Source of the DNA: JBFMFR01 sp040752025
GTDB lineage: Bacteria > Chloroflexota > Anaerolineae > Anaerolineales > UBA4823
Assembly (NCBI GenBank): GCA_040752025.1
Contig: JBFMFR010000063.1
Location: 1 to 39,875 of the forward strand
Direction: 5' to 3'
Length of the DNA: 39,875 nucleotides
A program made the position numbers and the translations under genes. Position 1 is the stretch's first letter. The number at the start of each line of letters is the position of its first letter. Shown in pieces: positions 6,864-14,869 of the stretch. The notes under the pieces were generated by a model. That model saw only the letters and a program-made list of their open reading frames with translations, did no database searches and had not been told where the DNA came from.

Positions 6864-7586
6864 ATGCGCACCCCTTTGATCGGCCTGACCACCTATCGCA
6901 GCCTCAACCAGCAAGGCTACCCGCAATTCTCACAGAGCGAAGCCTACACCAGCGCCCTGGCGCAAGCGGGCGCCTGCCCGGTGATGATCCCACTGGGCCT
7001 GCCGGAAGCGGCCTTGCAGGCGCTGCTGGCGCGCCTGGACGGCGTACTCTTCACCGGCGGCGGGGACGTTGACCCTGAGCGCTACGGGAACCCACAGCAT
7101 CCCCTGGTAGCTGGCGTGGACAGCGACCGCGACCAGTTGGAGATCGACCTGGCCCAACAGCTCGCCCGCAGCGGCAAACCCTTCCTGGGCATCTGCCGCG
7201 GCCTGCAAGTGATCAACGTGGCCCTGGGCGGCAGCCTGTACGAAGACCTGCTCGAGCAGCACCCCAACAGCCTGAAGCACCAGTTCTACCCGGACTGGCC
7301 GCGCCAGCACCTGGCCCACGCTGTGCAGGTCGAACCGGGCAGCCGCCTGGCGGAGATCTTGGGCGCATCCAACGCGCAGGTCAACAGCCTGCACCACCAG
7401 GGCATCCAGCGCCTGGCCGCGGGCCTGAGCCTCACCGCCCGCGCGCCGGATGGCGTCATCGAAGCCTTCGAGATGCCAGGCCATCCCTTCGGCCTGGCGG
7501 TGCAGTGGCATCCCGAGAATTTGCAGGACCACGCCCCGATGCGGGCTTTGTTCCAGGCCTTCGTGGGCGCCGCCGGAGAGGTGTAA
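6864..7586 (+). CDS. Class I glutamine amidotransferase / gamma-glutamyl hydrolase (peptidase C26, PuuD-like)
   Basis: The 240-residue protein has the C26 layout. GGGDVDPERYG is at about 65-75, the nucleophile elbow FLGICRGLQ carries Cys111, and VQWHPE carries His216 and Glu218 of the triad. Family members hydrolyse gamma-glutamyl amides, such as gamma-glutamyl-GABA in putrescine breakdown or folate polyglutamates. The substrate here is unknown because no putrescine pathway genes are nearby. The ATG at 6864 has GGAGA six bases upstream. A slightly longer frame starting at the TTG at 6849 would begin right behind the terminator T-run and is less likely. murI starts 12 bases downstream, so the two are probably cotranscribed. 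Confidence 0.88.
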   Translation: MRTPLIGLTTYRSLNQQGYPQFSQSEAYTSALAQAGACPVMIPLGLPEAALQALLARLDGVLFTGGGDVDPERYGNPQHPLVAGVDSDRDQLEIDLAQQLARSGKPFLGICRGLQVINVALGGSLYEDLLEQHPNSLKHQFYPDWPRQHLAHAVQVEPGSRLAEILGASNAQVNSLHHQGIQRLAAGLSLTARAPDGVIEAFEMPGHPFGLAVQWHPENLQDHAPMRALFQAFVGAAGEV

Positions 7587-7597
7587 CAGCCAGCACC

Positions 7598-8416
7598 GTG
7601 CAGCCCCAGGCGAGCGACCCCATCGGCATCTTCGACTCGGGCGTGGGCGGCCTGTCGGTGCTGCGCGCCCTGTGGGCCGAACTGCCTGACGAGACGTTCA
7701 TCTACCTGGCCGACCAGGGGCGCGTGCCCTACGGCCCGCGCTCGCTGGAGCAGGTGCGCAGTTTCTCGGTGGAGATCACCAACTTCCTGCTGGAACAAGG
7801 CGCCCGGCTGATCGTGGTGGCCTGCAACGCCGCCTCCGCCGCCGCCCTGCACCATTTGCGCCGCACCTTTCCAGATACACCCTTCGTGGGCATGGAACCG
7901 GCGGTCAAGCCGGCCGCCGAGCAGACGCACAGCGGCGTGGTGGGCGTGCTGGCGACCCCGGCGACTTTCCAGGGGGCGCTGTACGCCTCGGTGGTGGAGC
8001 GCTTCGCCAACGGCGTGGAGTTATTACAGCACACCTGCCCCGGCCTGGTGGCGCAAATCGAAGCCGGCCACCTGGACACGCCCCAGACGCGCGCCATCCT
8101 GGAAGAAGCCCTGCAGCCCATGCTGGGGCGCGGCATCGACACGGTGGTGCTGGGCTGCACGCACTACCCCTTCGTGATTCCGCTGATCCAGCAAATCGCC
8201 GGGCCGCAGGTGCGCGTGATCGACCCGGCCCCGGCGGTGGCGCGCCAGGCGCGGCGCGTGCTGGAGAGCCAGGGCCGGCTGCACCCGCTGCAGTCGCCGC
8301 CCCGCCCCCCCTGGCAGGCGACGCACTTCTTCACCAGCGGCGAGGGGCAGCACATGCAGGCCCTCCTGGCGCAGCTCCTGGGAGTGCAGGCCGCCGTCCA
8401 GGTCTTGCGCTTCTAA
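7598..8416 (+). CDS. murI: Glutamate racemase
   Basis: This 272-residue protein interconverts L- and D-glutamate for peptidoglycan synthesis. IGIFDSGVGGLSVLR holds the catalytic-site Asp13. The two catalytic cysteines are Cys76 in VVACNAASAA and Cys187 in VLGCTHYPF. The usual ACNTAS motif reads ACNAAS here, a Thr-to-Ala change beside the first Cys. The start is taken as the GTG at 7598, because the conserved N-terminus begins nine codons later and no ATG is available between the upstream stop and that point. GGAGAGG lies about 16 bases upstream. The gene is convergent with the lipoprotein gene that ends at 8420. Confidence 0.93.
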   Translation: MQPQASDPIGIFDSGVGGLSVLRALWAELPDETFIYLADQGRVPYGPRSLEQVRSFSVEITNFLLEQGARLIVVACNAASAAALHHLRRTFPDTPFVGMEPAVKPAAEQTHSGVVGVLATPATFQGALYASVVERFANGVELLQHTCPGLVAQIEAGHLDTPQTRAILEEALQPMLGRGIDTVVLGCTHYPFVIPLIQQIAGPQVRVIDPAPAVARQARRVLESQGRLHPLQSPPRPPWQATHFFTSGEGQHMQALLAQLLGVQAAVQVLRF

Positions 8417-8419
8417 GTC

Positions 8420-8884
8420 CTATTCCTCCAGGCGCTCCAGCCGGAAATCCCCACTCTCCCCGGCCACATCGTACCAGGCGCCCTGGTAGGCGTCCGCCCC
8501 GACTTGCTGGCCGCTCTGCACCAGGTAATAACCCTGATCGTACTGAACCAGGCTGAGCACCGCCCGCTCACGGGCTGCATACAGCGCGCCCACGAACAGG
8601 CTGTCATTATCCAGGTCTACGTACCTGGCAGTGATCTGGTTCTGCTGCATCTGAAGCTCCAGCGTATATACAGACTGCGCCTCGACGCGCCCGTCCAGCG
8701 TTCGATCGCGCGTCAGCCTCCACCGGCCCCACAGCCCGCCGTCCGCGGTTGCATCTGCCTGGAGAGCCGCCGGTGTCGTCATATACCCGCTCGAGGGCAA
8801 ATTCGTCTGCCTGACACACGCCGCCATGCTCAGGACAAACACCAGCAGCGCGACTATCCGGTAACCTCGCACCCATTTCTCCAT
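8420..8884 (-). CDS. Small lipoprotein of unknown function
   Basis: From the ATG at 8884 (GGAGAG a few bases upstream) the product has 154 residues. It begins MEKWVRGYRIVALLVFVLSM followed by AAC. The positively charged start, hydrophobic stretch and Cys23 look like a lipoprotein signal. The mature part contains WRLTRDRTLDGRVEAQSVYT and ARYVDLDNDSLFVGAL. This suggests a small beta-barrel or beta-sandwich that might bind a ligand, but no family was recognised. It follows the PhoD-like gene by 28 bases on the same strand, so cotranscription is likely. An upstream in-frame extension to 8986 overlaps the PhoD gene and is not favoured. Confidence 0.75.
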   Translation of the reverse strand: MEKWVRGYRIVALLVFVLSMAACVRQTNLPSSGYMTTPAALQADATADGGLWGRWRLTRDRTLDGRVEAQSVYTLELQMQQNQITARYVDLDNDSLFVGALYAARERAVLSLVQYDQGYYLVQSGQQVGADAYQGAWYDVAGESGDFRLERLEE

Positions 8885-8912
8885 AACTCTCCGTGCCCCT
8901 TTCTTAGGTAAC

Positions 8913-10343
8913 TCAGGCTTCTCCGAGCAGTTCGCCCTCTTTCCCATACAGCTTGAACTGCACCACGGGATCGCCCGTACCCTCATATGTCACGTGCACC
9001 ACCCCGAAGTTGGGCCTGGTGACCACCCAACGGCAGTCCTGCGCCTTGAAGAGCCCATTGCGGATGGGCAGGCGGAAGTAGGGCGACAGGCGGTTGGTCT
9101 GCTGTTCGAAAGGCGAAGAGCAGAACTCGCGCAGCGGCAGCGCCGCCTGCTCGCGCCCGTACAGCTCGGCGTGGACGGCGTGGGCGGAGTGCAGGTCGCC
9201 GGTGAGCACGTACACGTTCTGGATGTGGTTGGCAGCCAGGAAGTGCAGCAGTTGGTCGCGCTCGCCGGGAAAGCCGGACCAGCGGTCCCGGGCGATGTCG
9301 ATCCACAGGTAGAAGAGCAGCGAACACGAGGAGACGATGAACTTGACCCTGGGTTCTTCCCGCAGCAGCCAGTCTTTGAGCATCTGCCACTGCCCCTCAC
9401 CCAGCATGCTGCGCTGGCCGCTGCCGCACACGCGCATGCTGCGCGTATCCAGCACGAAGAAGCCCGCCGCGCCGTACTCGAAGGTGTAGGCCAGCGAACC
9501 GGCGTCCTGGGGCGCCAGGTTGTACTGCCCGGCGGCATCGAGCTGCAAGGGGGCCGGCATGGGCGGGGCGTGCATGCCCTGGTGCTCCCAATAAGCCTGC
9601 AAAGCATTGCGCACGCGCCCGAGCGTGAGCACGCGCTCCGCAGCCGGGCGTCCGCCCAACCAGCGCGCCAGCCCATCCCACCAGGGGATAGTCGCCCGGC
9701 TGCGCTGCGCGTCCGACCAGCGCCAATCGTCGTCCACTTCGTGGTCGTCCAGCGTCATGAAGGCCGGCAGGTTGTAAAGCAGTTGTTGCAAAGGCGGGCG
9801 CGACCAGACGTAGGCGTACACGGCGCGGTATTCGTCCAGCGTCTCGGCCACTTTCCCCAGGCGGTTGTACTTGTAATCGTCGCAGTACACCTGGTCGCCG
9901 ATCATCAGCAGGAAGCGCAGGTCGCCCGCTTCTTCCCGGCGGCGCGCCTCCAGGGCGTGGAAGATCTGCCCGCCGCTTTCGTCCTCGGGGCGGAAGCAGG
10001 AGCCGAAGGCGAAATTAAAATCAACCGCCTCCCCTGGCTCCGGGAAAGTTTTGAACGAGGGGTAATCGCCCCCCGGCGCAGGCGGCTCGGCGCTCAGCGT
10101 CAGAGCATAGAAATAGCGCGTTGCCGGAGTCAAGTCTTGCAGCGGCGCTACGCCGGCGTAGCCCTGCTGGGGAACGAGGGGCAGCGAGCGGCCCGCCAGG
10201 CGCGCGTCGCTCAGGTCGGGAGTGCGGCCCAACCAGGCGTGCAGTTCTTGCACTTCGCCGGGCGCAGGCAAACTGCGCCCCCACAGAAACGCTCGCTGGT
10301 GCGATAACCCGCCCACCACCGGGCCCAAGTATAATTCGGCCAT
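8913..10343 (-). CDS. PhoD-like metallophosphatase
   Basis: The 476-residue protein has a small N-terminal beta-sandwich domain at about 1-105 and then the PhoD-like phosphatase core. Visible metal-site blocks are FGSC (113-116), IGDQVYCDDY (148-157), LDDHEVDDDW (198-207) and LTGDLHSAH (380-388). The family hydrolyses phosphate mono- or diesters using Ca and Fe. No signal peptide or Tat motif is visible, unlike classical PhoD, so this version may be cytoplasmic. The ATG at 10343 has GGAGG about eight bases upstream. The lipoprotein gene follows by 28 bases. Confidence 0.88.
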   Translation of the reverse strand: MAELYLGPVVGGLSHQRAFLWGRSLPAPGEVQELHAWLGRTPDLSDARLAGRSLPLVPQQGYAGVAPLQDLTPATRYFYALTLSAEPPAPGGDYPSFKTFPEPGEAVDFNFAFGSCFRPEDESGGQIFHALEARRREEAGDLRFLLMIGDQVYCDDYKYNRLGKVAETLDEYRAVYAYVWSRPPLQQLLYNLPAFMTLDDHEVDDDWRWSDAQRSRATIPWWDGLARWLGGRPAAERVLTLGRVRNALQAYWEHQGMHAPPMPAPLQLDAAGQYNLAPQDAGSLAYTFEYGAAGFFVLDTRSMRVCGSGQRSMLGEGQWQMLKDWLLREEPRVKFIVSSCSLLFYLWIDIARDRWSGFPGERDQLLHFLAANHIQNVYVLTGDLHSAHAVHAELYGREQAALPLREFCSSPFEQQTNRLSPYFRLPIRNGLFKAQDCRWVVTRPNFGVVHVTYEGTGDPVVQFKLYGKEGELLGEA

Positions 10344-10435
10344 AGGTTTCGCCTCCGTTTCATCCAGGTCGAGATATTTTTTCTCTGATCAGAAAAGCCG
10401 CGGGGTTCACCTCCACAAAAGTCATCTGTCTAAAT

Positions 10436-11194
10436 TCATGGAAGCACGCCCGGCGCTGCGATCTGCACGAAATACCACGTATCGCCCTTTGTGCCGAAGA
10501 AAAGCACCGCGCCTTGAAACGCTTTTGGATTAAGCCAGGAATCGGAGCAGCAGACAAAATGGTGCACATCCTCGTAACCGAGGGAGATCACCTGACCATC
10601 GAACCACGCATCCACTTTGCCATTCTGGCGGAAGAAATAAAAGGGCCGGCCGTTGATCGTTTGGAAGTTGAAGACTTCGTCGTATCCGTTTTGCTGGCCG
10701 ATCGAGACGCCATCCAAAAAGACCTGTCCATTGAATGGCTTATCGGCCAGGAATAAGTTGGTTTCCAACACCCAATGGTTGTCATAAGCCCACAAATTTT
10801 GCAGCGCAGGCATCGGGCTGATCCCGCCAGCGTCTGTTCGGAAGATTTCCTTCCCGCTGCGCATCACGACGATGTAGTTTTCGGAATTCGACTGCTCGGC
10901 GACGATGGTATCACGGGCATCGCCGTCCAGCGTTACGGATAACGTCAAGGGCAGATCGTTCACCTGCCTGGATGGAAAAGGTTGGCTGACTTCAAGGTCT
11001 GCGGCTGTGAACTCGACTCCATCCACAGACTTGAAACCGCCTGTATCGGAGTTGGGTTTGCCGCTCAACTCGTACGTTTGAATGACCAGTTTATCCGCGG
11101 TCAATGCAGGAGCATTCTGACTTTGCTTCGGCTGCGCAGTGCAGGCAACCAGAGCCAGCAGCGCAATGACCAATGTGAATGGAATGGTTTTCAT
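10436..11194 (-). CDS. Lipoprotein of unknown function (252 residues)
   Basis: From the ATG at 11194, with GAGAGG nine bases upstream, the product begins MKTIPFTLVIALLALVACTA. This is a classic lipoprotein signal with lipobox LVAC and lipidated Cys18. The mature protein is rich in aromatic residues and short beta-strand patterns (YIVVMRSGKEIFR, RPFYFFRQNGKVDAWFDGQ), suggesting a propeller-like or WG-type fold. No family was identified with confidence. Base composition is a little more AT-rich than neighbouring genes. It is separated from the CYTH gene by a palindromic repeat and so is probably not part of the upstream operon. An extension to 11236 would remove the signal peptide from the N-terminus and is rejected. 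Confidence 0.75.
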   Translation of the reverse strand: MKTIPFTLVIALLALVACTAQPKQSQNAPALTADKLVIQTYELSGKPNSDTGGFKSVDGVEFTAADLEVSQPFPSRQVNDLPLTLSVTLDGDARDTIVAEQSNSENYIVVMRSGKEIFRTDAGGISPMPALQNLWAYDNHWVLETNLFLADKPFNGQVFLDGVSIGQQNGYDEVFNFQTINGRPFYFFRQNGKVDAWFDGQVISLGYEDVHHFVCCSDSWLNPKAFQGAVLFFGTKGDTWYFVQIAAPGVLP

Positions 11195-11249
11195 CGTGCT
11201 TTTCCTCTCGTCATAAAAAATCGGCCGGCCGGGCATCTAACTGGCGCGA

Positions 11250-11343
11250 AGAAACCGGGGTTTTCGCCGTTCAGGCAAGAAAGCTTTCCCAGTCCAGTGC
11301 AGTTTTTTGCAGGCTATTCTCGCAAATCAAAAACCCGGTTTCT
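11250..11343. repeat. Long imperfect inverted repeat overlapping the 3' end of the CYTH gene
   Basis: AGAAACCGGGGTTTT (11250-11264) is inverted as AAAAACCCGGTTTCT (11329-11343) with one mismatch. It brackets about 64 bases that include CTTTCCCAGTCCAGTGCAG. This looks like a dispersed intergenic repeat of the kind common in Chloroflexota and cyanobacteria. One arm supplies the last codons and the stop of the CYTH gene. It may also act as a bidirectional transcript end. Confidence 0.65.
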
Positions 11344-11950
11344 GTAGGTCAGCAGGCCGAGCGTCCAGATCTTCCGCCTGCACCTGCAACCCCTCGAAAT
11401 TCTCGAAGATCAGGTCACGGAACCGCAAGCCCAGGCGGGAGCGCACTTTACTGAACAGGACGGTATAGCTGTCCGGCAGGCGCGCCTCCCAGTCCAGGTT
11501 CAAGCTGGTATTCACCGCCAGGATGCTGGCAGGATCGGGACCTTCGATTTCGACGAAATTCCCATAAGGCAACTCATCCAATGTTACGTGCACCTCCCCC
11601 AGGTCGTACGTGGCGCGGTATTTCTCGTAAATCAGGCTGACCTGGTAGCCCAGGGCCTGCAAAAATTCACGCGCCGCGCCGAAATCGCTGACGACGAACT
11701 CGATCTCCGGGCGCACGCGCACGCCTTCCCGCACCTCGGCCGGGCCTTTGTAGGTCAGGCGGGCAGCACTATCCTGGCGCAGGCGCAAGGCGCGGAAGGC
11801 GCGCGTCAGGTCACCCCCTGGGGTATCGAAGCGCAGGTTGGTTTCGAGGGTACGCGGCTGCACCCGGTGCGCGCCCAGGGCCTCCAGGCGGCGCTGCACA
11901 CCCTCCAGGTCCTGCACGTAAAACTTGACTTCTAACTCTTGATGTTCCAT
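11327..11950 (-). CDS. CYTH domain protein (class IV adenylate cyclase / triphosphatase-like)
   Basis: The 207-residue protein starts MEHQELEVKF, which carries the CYTH signature ExExK (Glu5, Glu7, Lys9). Further charged strands line the triphosphate tunnel: RALRLRQDSAARLTYKGP, RPEIEFVV, EKYRATYDLGEVHVTLDELP and FVEIEGPD. CYTH enzymes cleave inorganic or organic triphosphates or make cAMP; which applies here cannot be told. The ATG at 11950 lies one base after the BCCP stop. Its ribosome binding site AAGGAGG is inside the last BCCP codons, so translation is probably coupled. The C-terminal QKPGF is encoded by an intergenic repeat, suggesting the original stop was lost. Confidence 0.88.
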   Translation of the reverse strand: MEHQELEVKFYVQDLEGVQRRLEALGAHRVQPRTLETNLRFDTPGGDLTRAFRALRLRQDSAARLTYKGPAEVREGVRVRPEIEFVVSDFGAAREFLQALGYQVSLIYEKYRATYDLGEVHVTLDELPYGNFVEIEGPDPASILAVNTSLNLDWEARLPDSYTVLFSKVRSRLGLRFRDLIFENFEGLQVQAEDLDARPADLQKPGF

Positions 11951-11951
11951 T

Positions 11952-12491
11952 TCATTCCTCCTTTTTCCCCAGATCAGCGCCAGCGCCTGACAGCGAGGCG
12001 ACCGTCAGCAAGACCTGGTTCTGCTCGACGTGATCGCCTGTCTGGACGCGCAGGCGCGCCACCACGCCAGGGCGCGGCGACTTGAGCTCGTTCTGCATCT
12101 TCATCGACTCCAGCACGACCAGGACTTCCCCCTGGCGCACTTCCTGGCCCTCGCTGACGGGCACAGCTACCACCAGGCCCGGCATGGGCGACTTCAATTG
12201 AAAATCGGCCTCGGCCCCCACGCCCGCCCCCGAGGCAATGCGCAGACGCCGGTCGCGCTCATCTTCGACGCGCGCCGTGTATGAGCGCCCGTGCAGCAGC
12301 ACCTGCCAGTCCTCTTCTCCAGGGTAAACGTAGGCCTCGAACGACCGGCCATCCACCAGCAGGGAATACACCGGCTGGTCGCCGACCGAGTCAAAATCAA
12401 CTGTAAATACTTTCCCATCCACGGAGATGTGCTGCTCGTCCAGGATTTCGATCACGAATTCACGTTCGCCGATGGTTGTCATGTAACGCAT
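11952..12491 (-). CDS. Biotin carboxyl carrier protein subunit of an acyl-CoA carboxylase
   Basis: The protein of about 179 residues carries the biotin-accepting motif VVLESMKMQNE with the biotinylated Lys at about 131. This sits in an 80-residue lipoyl/biotinyl domain that starts LKSPMPGLVVAVPVSEGQ. The N-terminal 90 residues form a beta-rich domain of the type that docks BCCP in propionyl- and acyl-CoA carboxylases. Two ATGs are adjacent (12494 and 12491). GGAGG is six bases from the second, so 12491 is preferred. It follows the biotin carboxylase gene by 16 bases and precedes the CYTH gene by one. Confidence 0.93.
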   Translation of the reverse strand: MRYMTTIGEREFVIEILDEQHISVDGKVFTVDFDSVGDQPVYSLLVDGRSFEAYVYPGEEDWQVLLHGRSYTARVEDERDRRLRIASGAGVGAEADFQLKSPMPGLVVAVPVSEGQEVRQGEVLVVLESMKMQNELKSPRPGVVARLRVQTGDHVEQNQVLLTVASLSGAGADLGKKEE

Positions 12492-12507
12492 CATTCACCT
12501 CCGCAGA

Positions 12508-14022
12508 TCAACGGCGCATGCGCTCCCAGCGCCCCAGCCACTTCCAGTTGCTGGCGTCCCGGGCGAAGCGCTGGACGATATGGGTAGCCCGCTGCGCCTG
12601 GCGGTGAGCCACCAGGGCGGCGATCATAGCAGCAATCTCGAACTGCTCTTCTTGCCGGCTTTCGGCGGCGTCCATCGAAAAGCGCTCCTCCACGAAGCGC
12701 GTGTCGAACTGGCCGGCCATGAAGCGGTGCGAATCCATCAGGTTCTGGTGGAACGGGATGTTGGTGCGAACGCCCACGATCTGGTATTCATCCAGGGCGC
12801 GGCGCATGCGCAAGATCGCCTCGGCGCGCGTCTCGCCCCACACGATCAGCTTGGAGATGAGCGAATCGTAGTAGGGCGAAATCTCGAAGCCGGGGTACAC
12901 GCCCGTATCGATGCGCATGCCCGGCCCGGTCGGCAGCAGGATGTGCGTGATGCGCCCGGTGGAGGGCATGAAATCGTTGTACGGATCTTCGGCGTTCACC
13001 CGGCATTCGATGGCCCAGCCCTTCAACTGGATGTCGTCCTGCGTATAGCGTATCTGCCGGCCGCGGGCGATGCGGATCTGTTCCTTGGCAATATCCACGC
13101 CGGTAGCCATCTCGGTCACGGGGTGTTCGACCTGCAAGCGGGTGTTCATCTCCAGGAAGAAGAAGTTCTTATCCCTGTCCACCAGGAACTCGATCGTGCC
13201 GGCGTTGACGTAACCCACCGCCTGGGCAGCGCGCACCGCCACCAGGCCCATGCGCTGGCGCAGATCCTGGTCTTCGTTGACGAAAGGCGAGGGTGATTCC
13301 TCGAGCAGTTTCTGGTGCCGCCTTTGCAGCGAGCACTCACGCTCGCCCAGGTAGATCGTGTTGCCAAACTGGTCCGCCAGGATCTGGATCTCGATGTGGC
13401 GCGCCCCTTCGAGCAGCTTTTCCAGGTAGACATTGCCATCGCCGAAGGCAGCTTCTGCTTCGCGGCGAGCGGCCTGGATCAGGGCGGGCATATCCTGCAA
13501 AGAGCGCACTTCGCGCATACCCTTGCCGCCGCCGCCAGCCGTGGCCTTGATCAACAGCGGGAAGCCGATGCGGGGAGCCAGGGCGAGCAAATCTTCGTCG
13601 CCCAAAGCGCCCTCGCCCTCCGTGCCCGGCACGACCGGCACACCCGCAGCCGAAACCGTGGCGCGCGCCACGGCTTTATCGCCCATGGCGGCGATGGCAG
13701 ACGGCTTGGGGCCGATGAAGGCCAGCCCTGCGTCGATGCAGGCCTGGGCGAAATCGGCCCGCTCGGCCAGGAAACCATACCCGGGATGAATCCCGCCTGC
13801 ACCGGATTTCTTCGCAATGGCGAGGATTTTATCCGCCCGCAAATAAGACTCGCGCGAGGGCGCGGGACCGAGCAAATAGGCCTCATCGGCGTAACGTACG
13901 TGCAGCGCCTGCCGGTCGGCTTCCGAATAGACCGCCACGGTTTGCATGCCCAGCTCGCGGCAGGCGCGGATGATGCGCACGGCAATCTCACCCCGGTTGG
14001 CAATCAACACCTTGTTAAACAT
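12508..14022 (-). CDS. Biotin carboxylase subunit of acyl-CoA carboxylase (AccC/PccA-like)
   Basis: This 504-residue ATP-grasp enzyme carboxylates biotin on the carrier protein with ATP and bicarbonate. The N-terminus MFNKVLIANRGEIAVRIIRA is diagnostic. GGGGKGMREV forms the ATP-binding glycine loop, and EMNTRLQVEHPVTE is the catalytic and metal-binding block. It lacks a fused biotinyl domain, which is encoded separately just downstream. The start at 14022 has GAGAGGAAG upstream and overlaps the preceding alpha/beta hydrolase gene by eight bases. A longer open frame upstream is just an overlap with that hydrolase. Confidence 0.95.
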   Translation of the reverse strand: MFNKVLIANRGEIAVRIIRACRELGMQTVAVYSEADRQALHVRYADEAYLLGPAPSRESYLRADKILAIAKKSGAGGIHPGYGFLAERADFAQACIDAGLAFIGPKPSAIAAMGDKAVARATVSAAGVPVVPGTEGEGALGDEDLLALAPRIGFPLLIKATAGGGGKGMREVRSLQDMPALIQAARREAEAAFGDGNVYLEKLLEGARHIEIQILADQFGNTIYLGERECSLQRRHQKLLEESPSPFVNEDQDLRQRMGLVAVRAAQAVGYVNAGTIEFLVDRDKNFFFLEMNTRLQVEHPVTEMATGVDIAKEQIRIARGRQIRYTQDDIQLKGWAIECRVNAEDPYNDFMPSTGRITHILLPTGPGMRIDTGVYPGFEISPYYDSLISKLIVWGETRAEAILRMRRALDEYQIVGVRTNIPFHQNLMDSHRFMAGQFDTRFVEERFSMDAAESRQEEQFEIAAMIAALVAHRQAQRATHIVQRFARDASNWKWLGRWERMRR

Positions 14023-14869
14023 CGCTCTTCCTCTCGTCCGGCTGAACTTCCTGTTCCGCCGAACTCCCCGCCTTGCCCGGCCGGCCCAGGAAATCCAGCA
14101 AGCGCGGGTTGAACACCTGCGCCTGGTCCTGGGGCAGCATGTGCCCGGCGCCAGGCAGCAGCCATAACTGCCCATCCGGCAGCGCCTGGGCCAGATGCCG
14201 GGCATGCTGCGGGGTGGCGTGCTCGTCCTCGACGCCCTGCACCACCAGGACGGGGCAGGCAACCCGGGACAGGAGCGGGCGCATGTCCCAATCCAGGTTC
14301 TCGGGCTGGCGCCAGCCATCATACCAGTTGTAAAACACGCTGCGGGCTTTTTCGCCGTGCACACGCTCCAGGGCCCGGCGGAACGTCGGGTCGCTCTCGA
14401 AAGCCTGGCGCACGCCCTCGATACCCGGCTCCATCCTGGCCTCGACGTAGATATGCGCCGCCACGCTCACCAGGCGGGTGACGCGCTGCGGGTATTGGGC
14501 GGCGAAGTACAAAGCCAGCGTGCCGCCATCGCTGTGGCCTACCAGTGCCGCCTGGCGCACGCCTGTCAGGTCGAGCAAGGCGCGCAGGTCATCCACGTCG
14601 TCGGCGAAAGTGGGCAGTGAAAGCGCCGGGCGTGGATCGGACCGGCCGTATCCCCAGCGATCGTAGGCCAGCACACGCCAACCCGCTGCAACCAGGGCTG
14701 GCGACTGCAGCCTCCAGGCGCCCAGCGAGCCCAACCCGTGATGCATCAAGACCACCCACGGCCCGTTCTGCGTGCGGGCGTCTTCGACGCCGGATATTTC
14801 CACGCACAGGGAACGCCCGTTGACCCTCATCAATGATGTGGTCGACGGATTAGAGCGGGATGCAGCCAT
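14015..14869 (-). CDS. Alpha/beta hydrolase
   Basis: The product of about 284 residues has the alpha/beta-hydrolase layout. The oxyanion block is LMHHGLGSLGAW, and AYDRWGYGRSD and the nucleophile elbow LVGHSDGGT (catalytic Ser) follow. The acid is in a VVQGVEDEHA-type strand and the catalytic His in GAGHMLPQD. Substrate is unknown; esters, lactones or thioesters are possible. The start is ambiguous: the ATG at 14869 overlaps the carboxyltransferase gene by 20 bases, while the ATG at 14830 begins just before the conserved domain. Neither has a clear ribosome binding site. Its position inside the carboxylase operon suggests an acyl-CoA or ester-related role. Confidence 0.85.
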   Translation of the reverse strand: MAASRSNPSTTSLMRVNGRSLCVEISGVEDARTQNGPWVVLMHHGLGSLGAWRLQSPALVAAGWRVLAYDRWGYGRSDPRPALSLPTFADDVDDLRALLDLTGVRQAALVGHSDGGTLALYFAAQYPQRVTRLVSVAAHIYVEARMEPGIEGVRQAFESDPTFRRALERVHGEKARSVFYNWYDGWRQPENLDWDMRPLLSRVACPVLVVQGVEDEHATPQHARHLAQALPDGQLWLLPGAGHMLPQDQAQVFNPRLLDFLGRPGKAGSSAEQEVQPDERKSDV

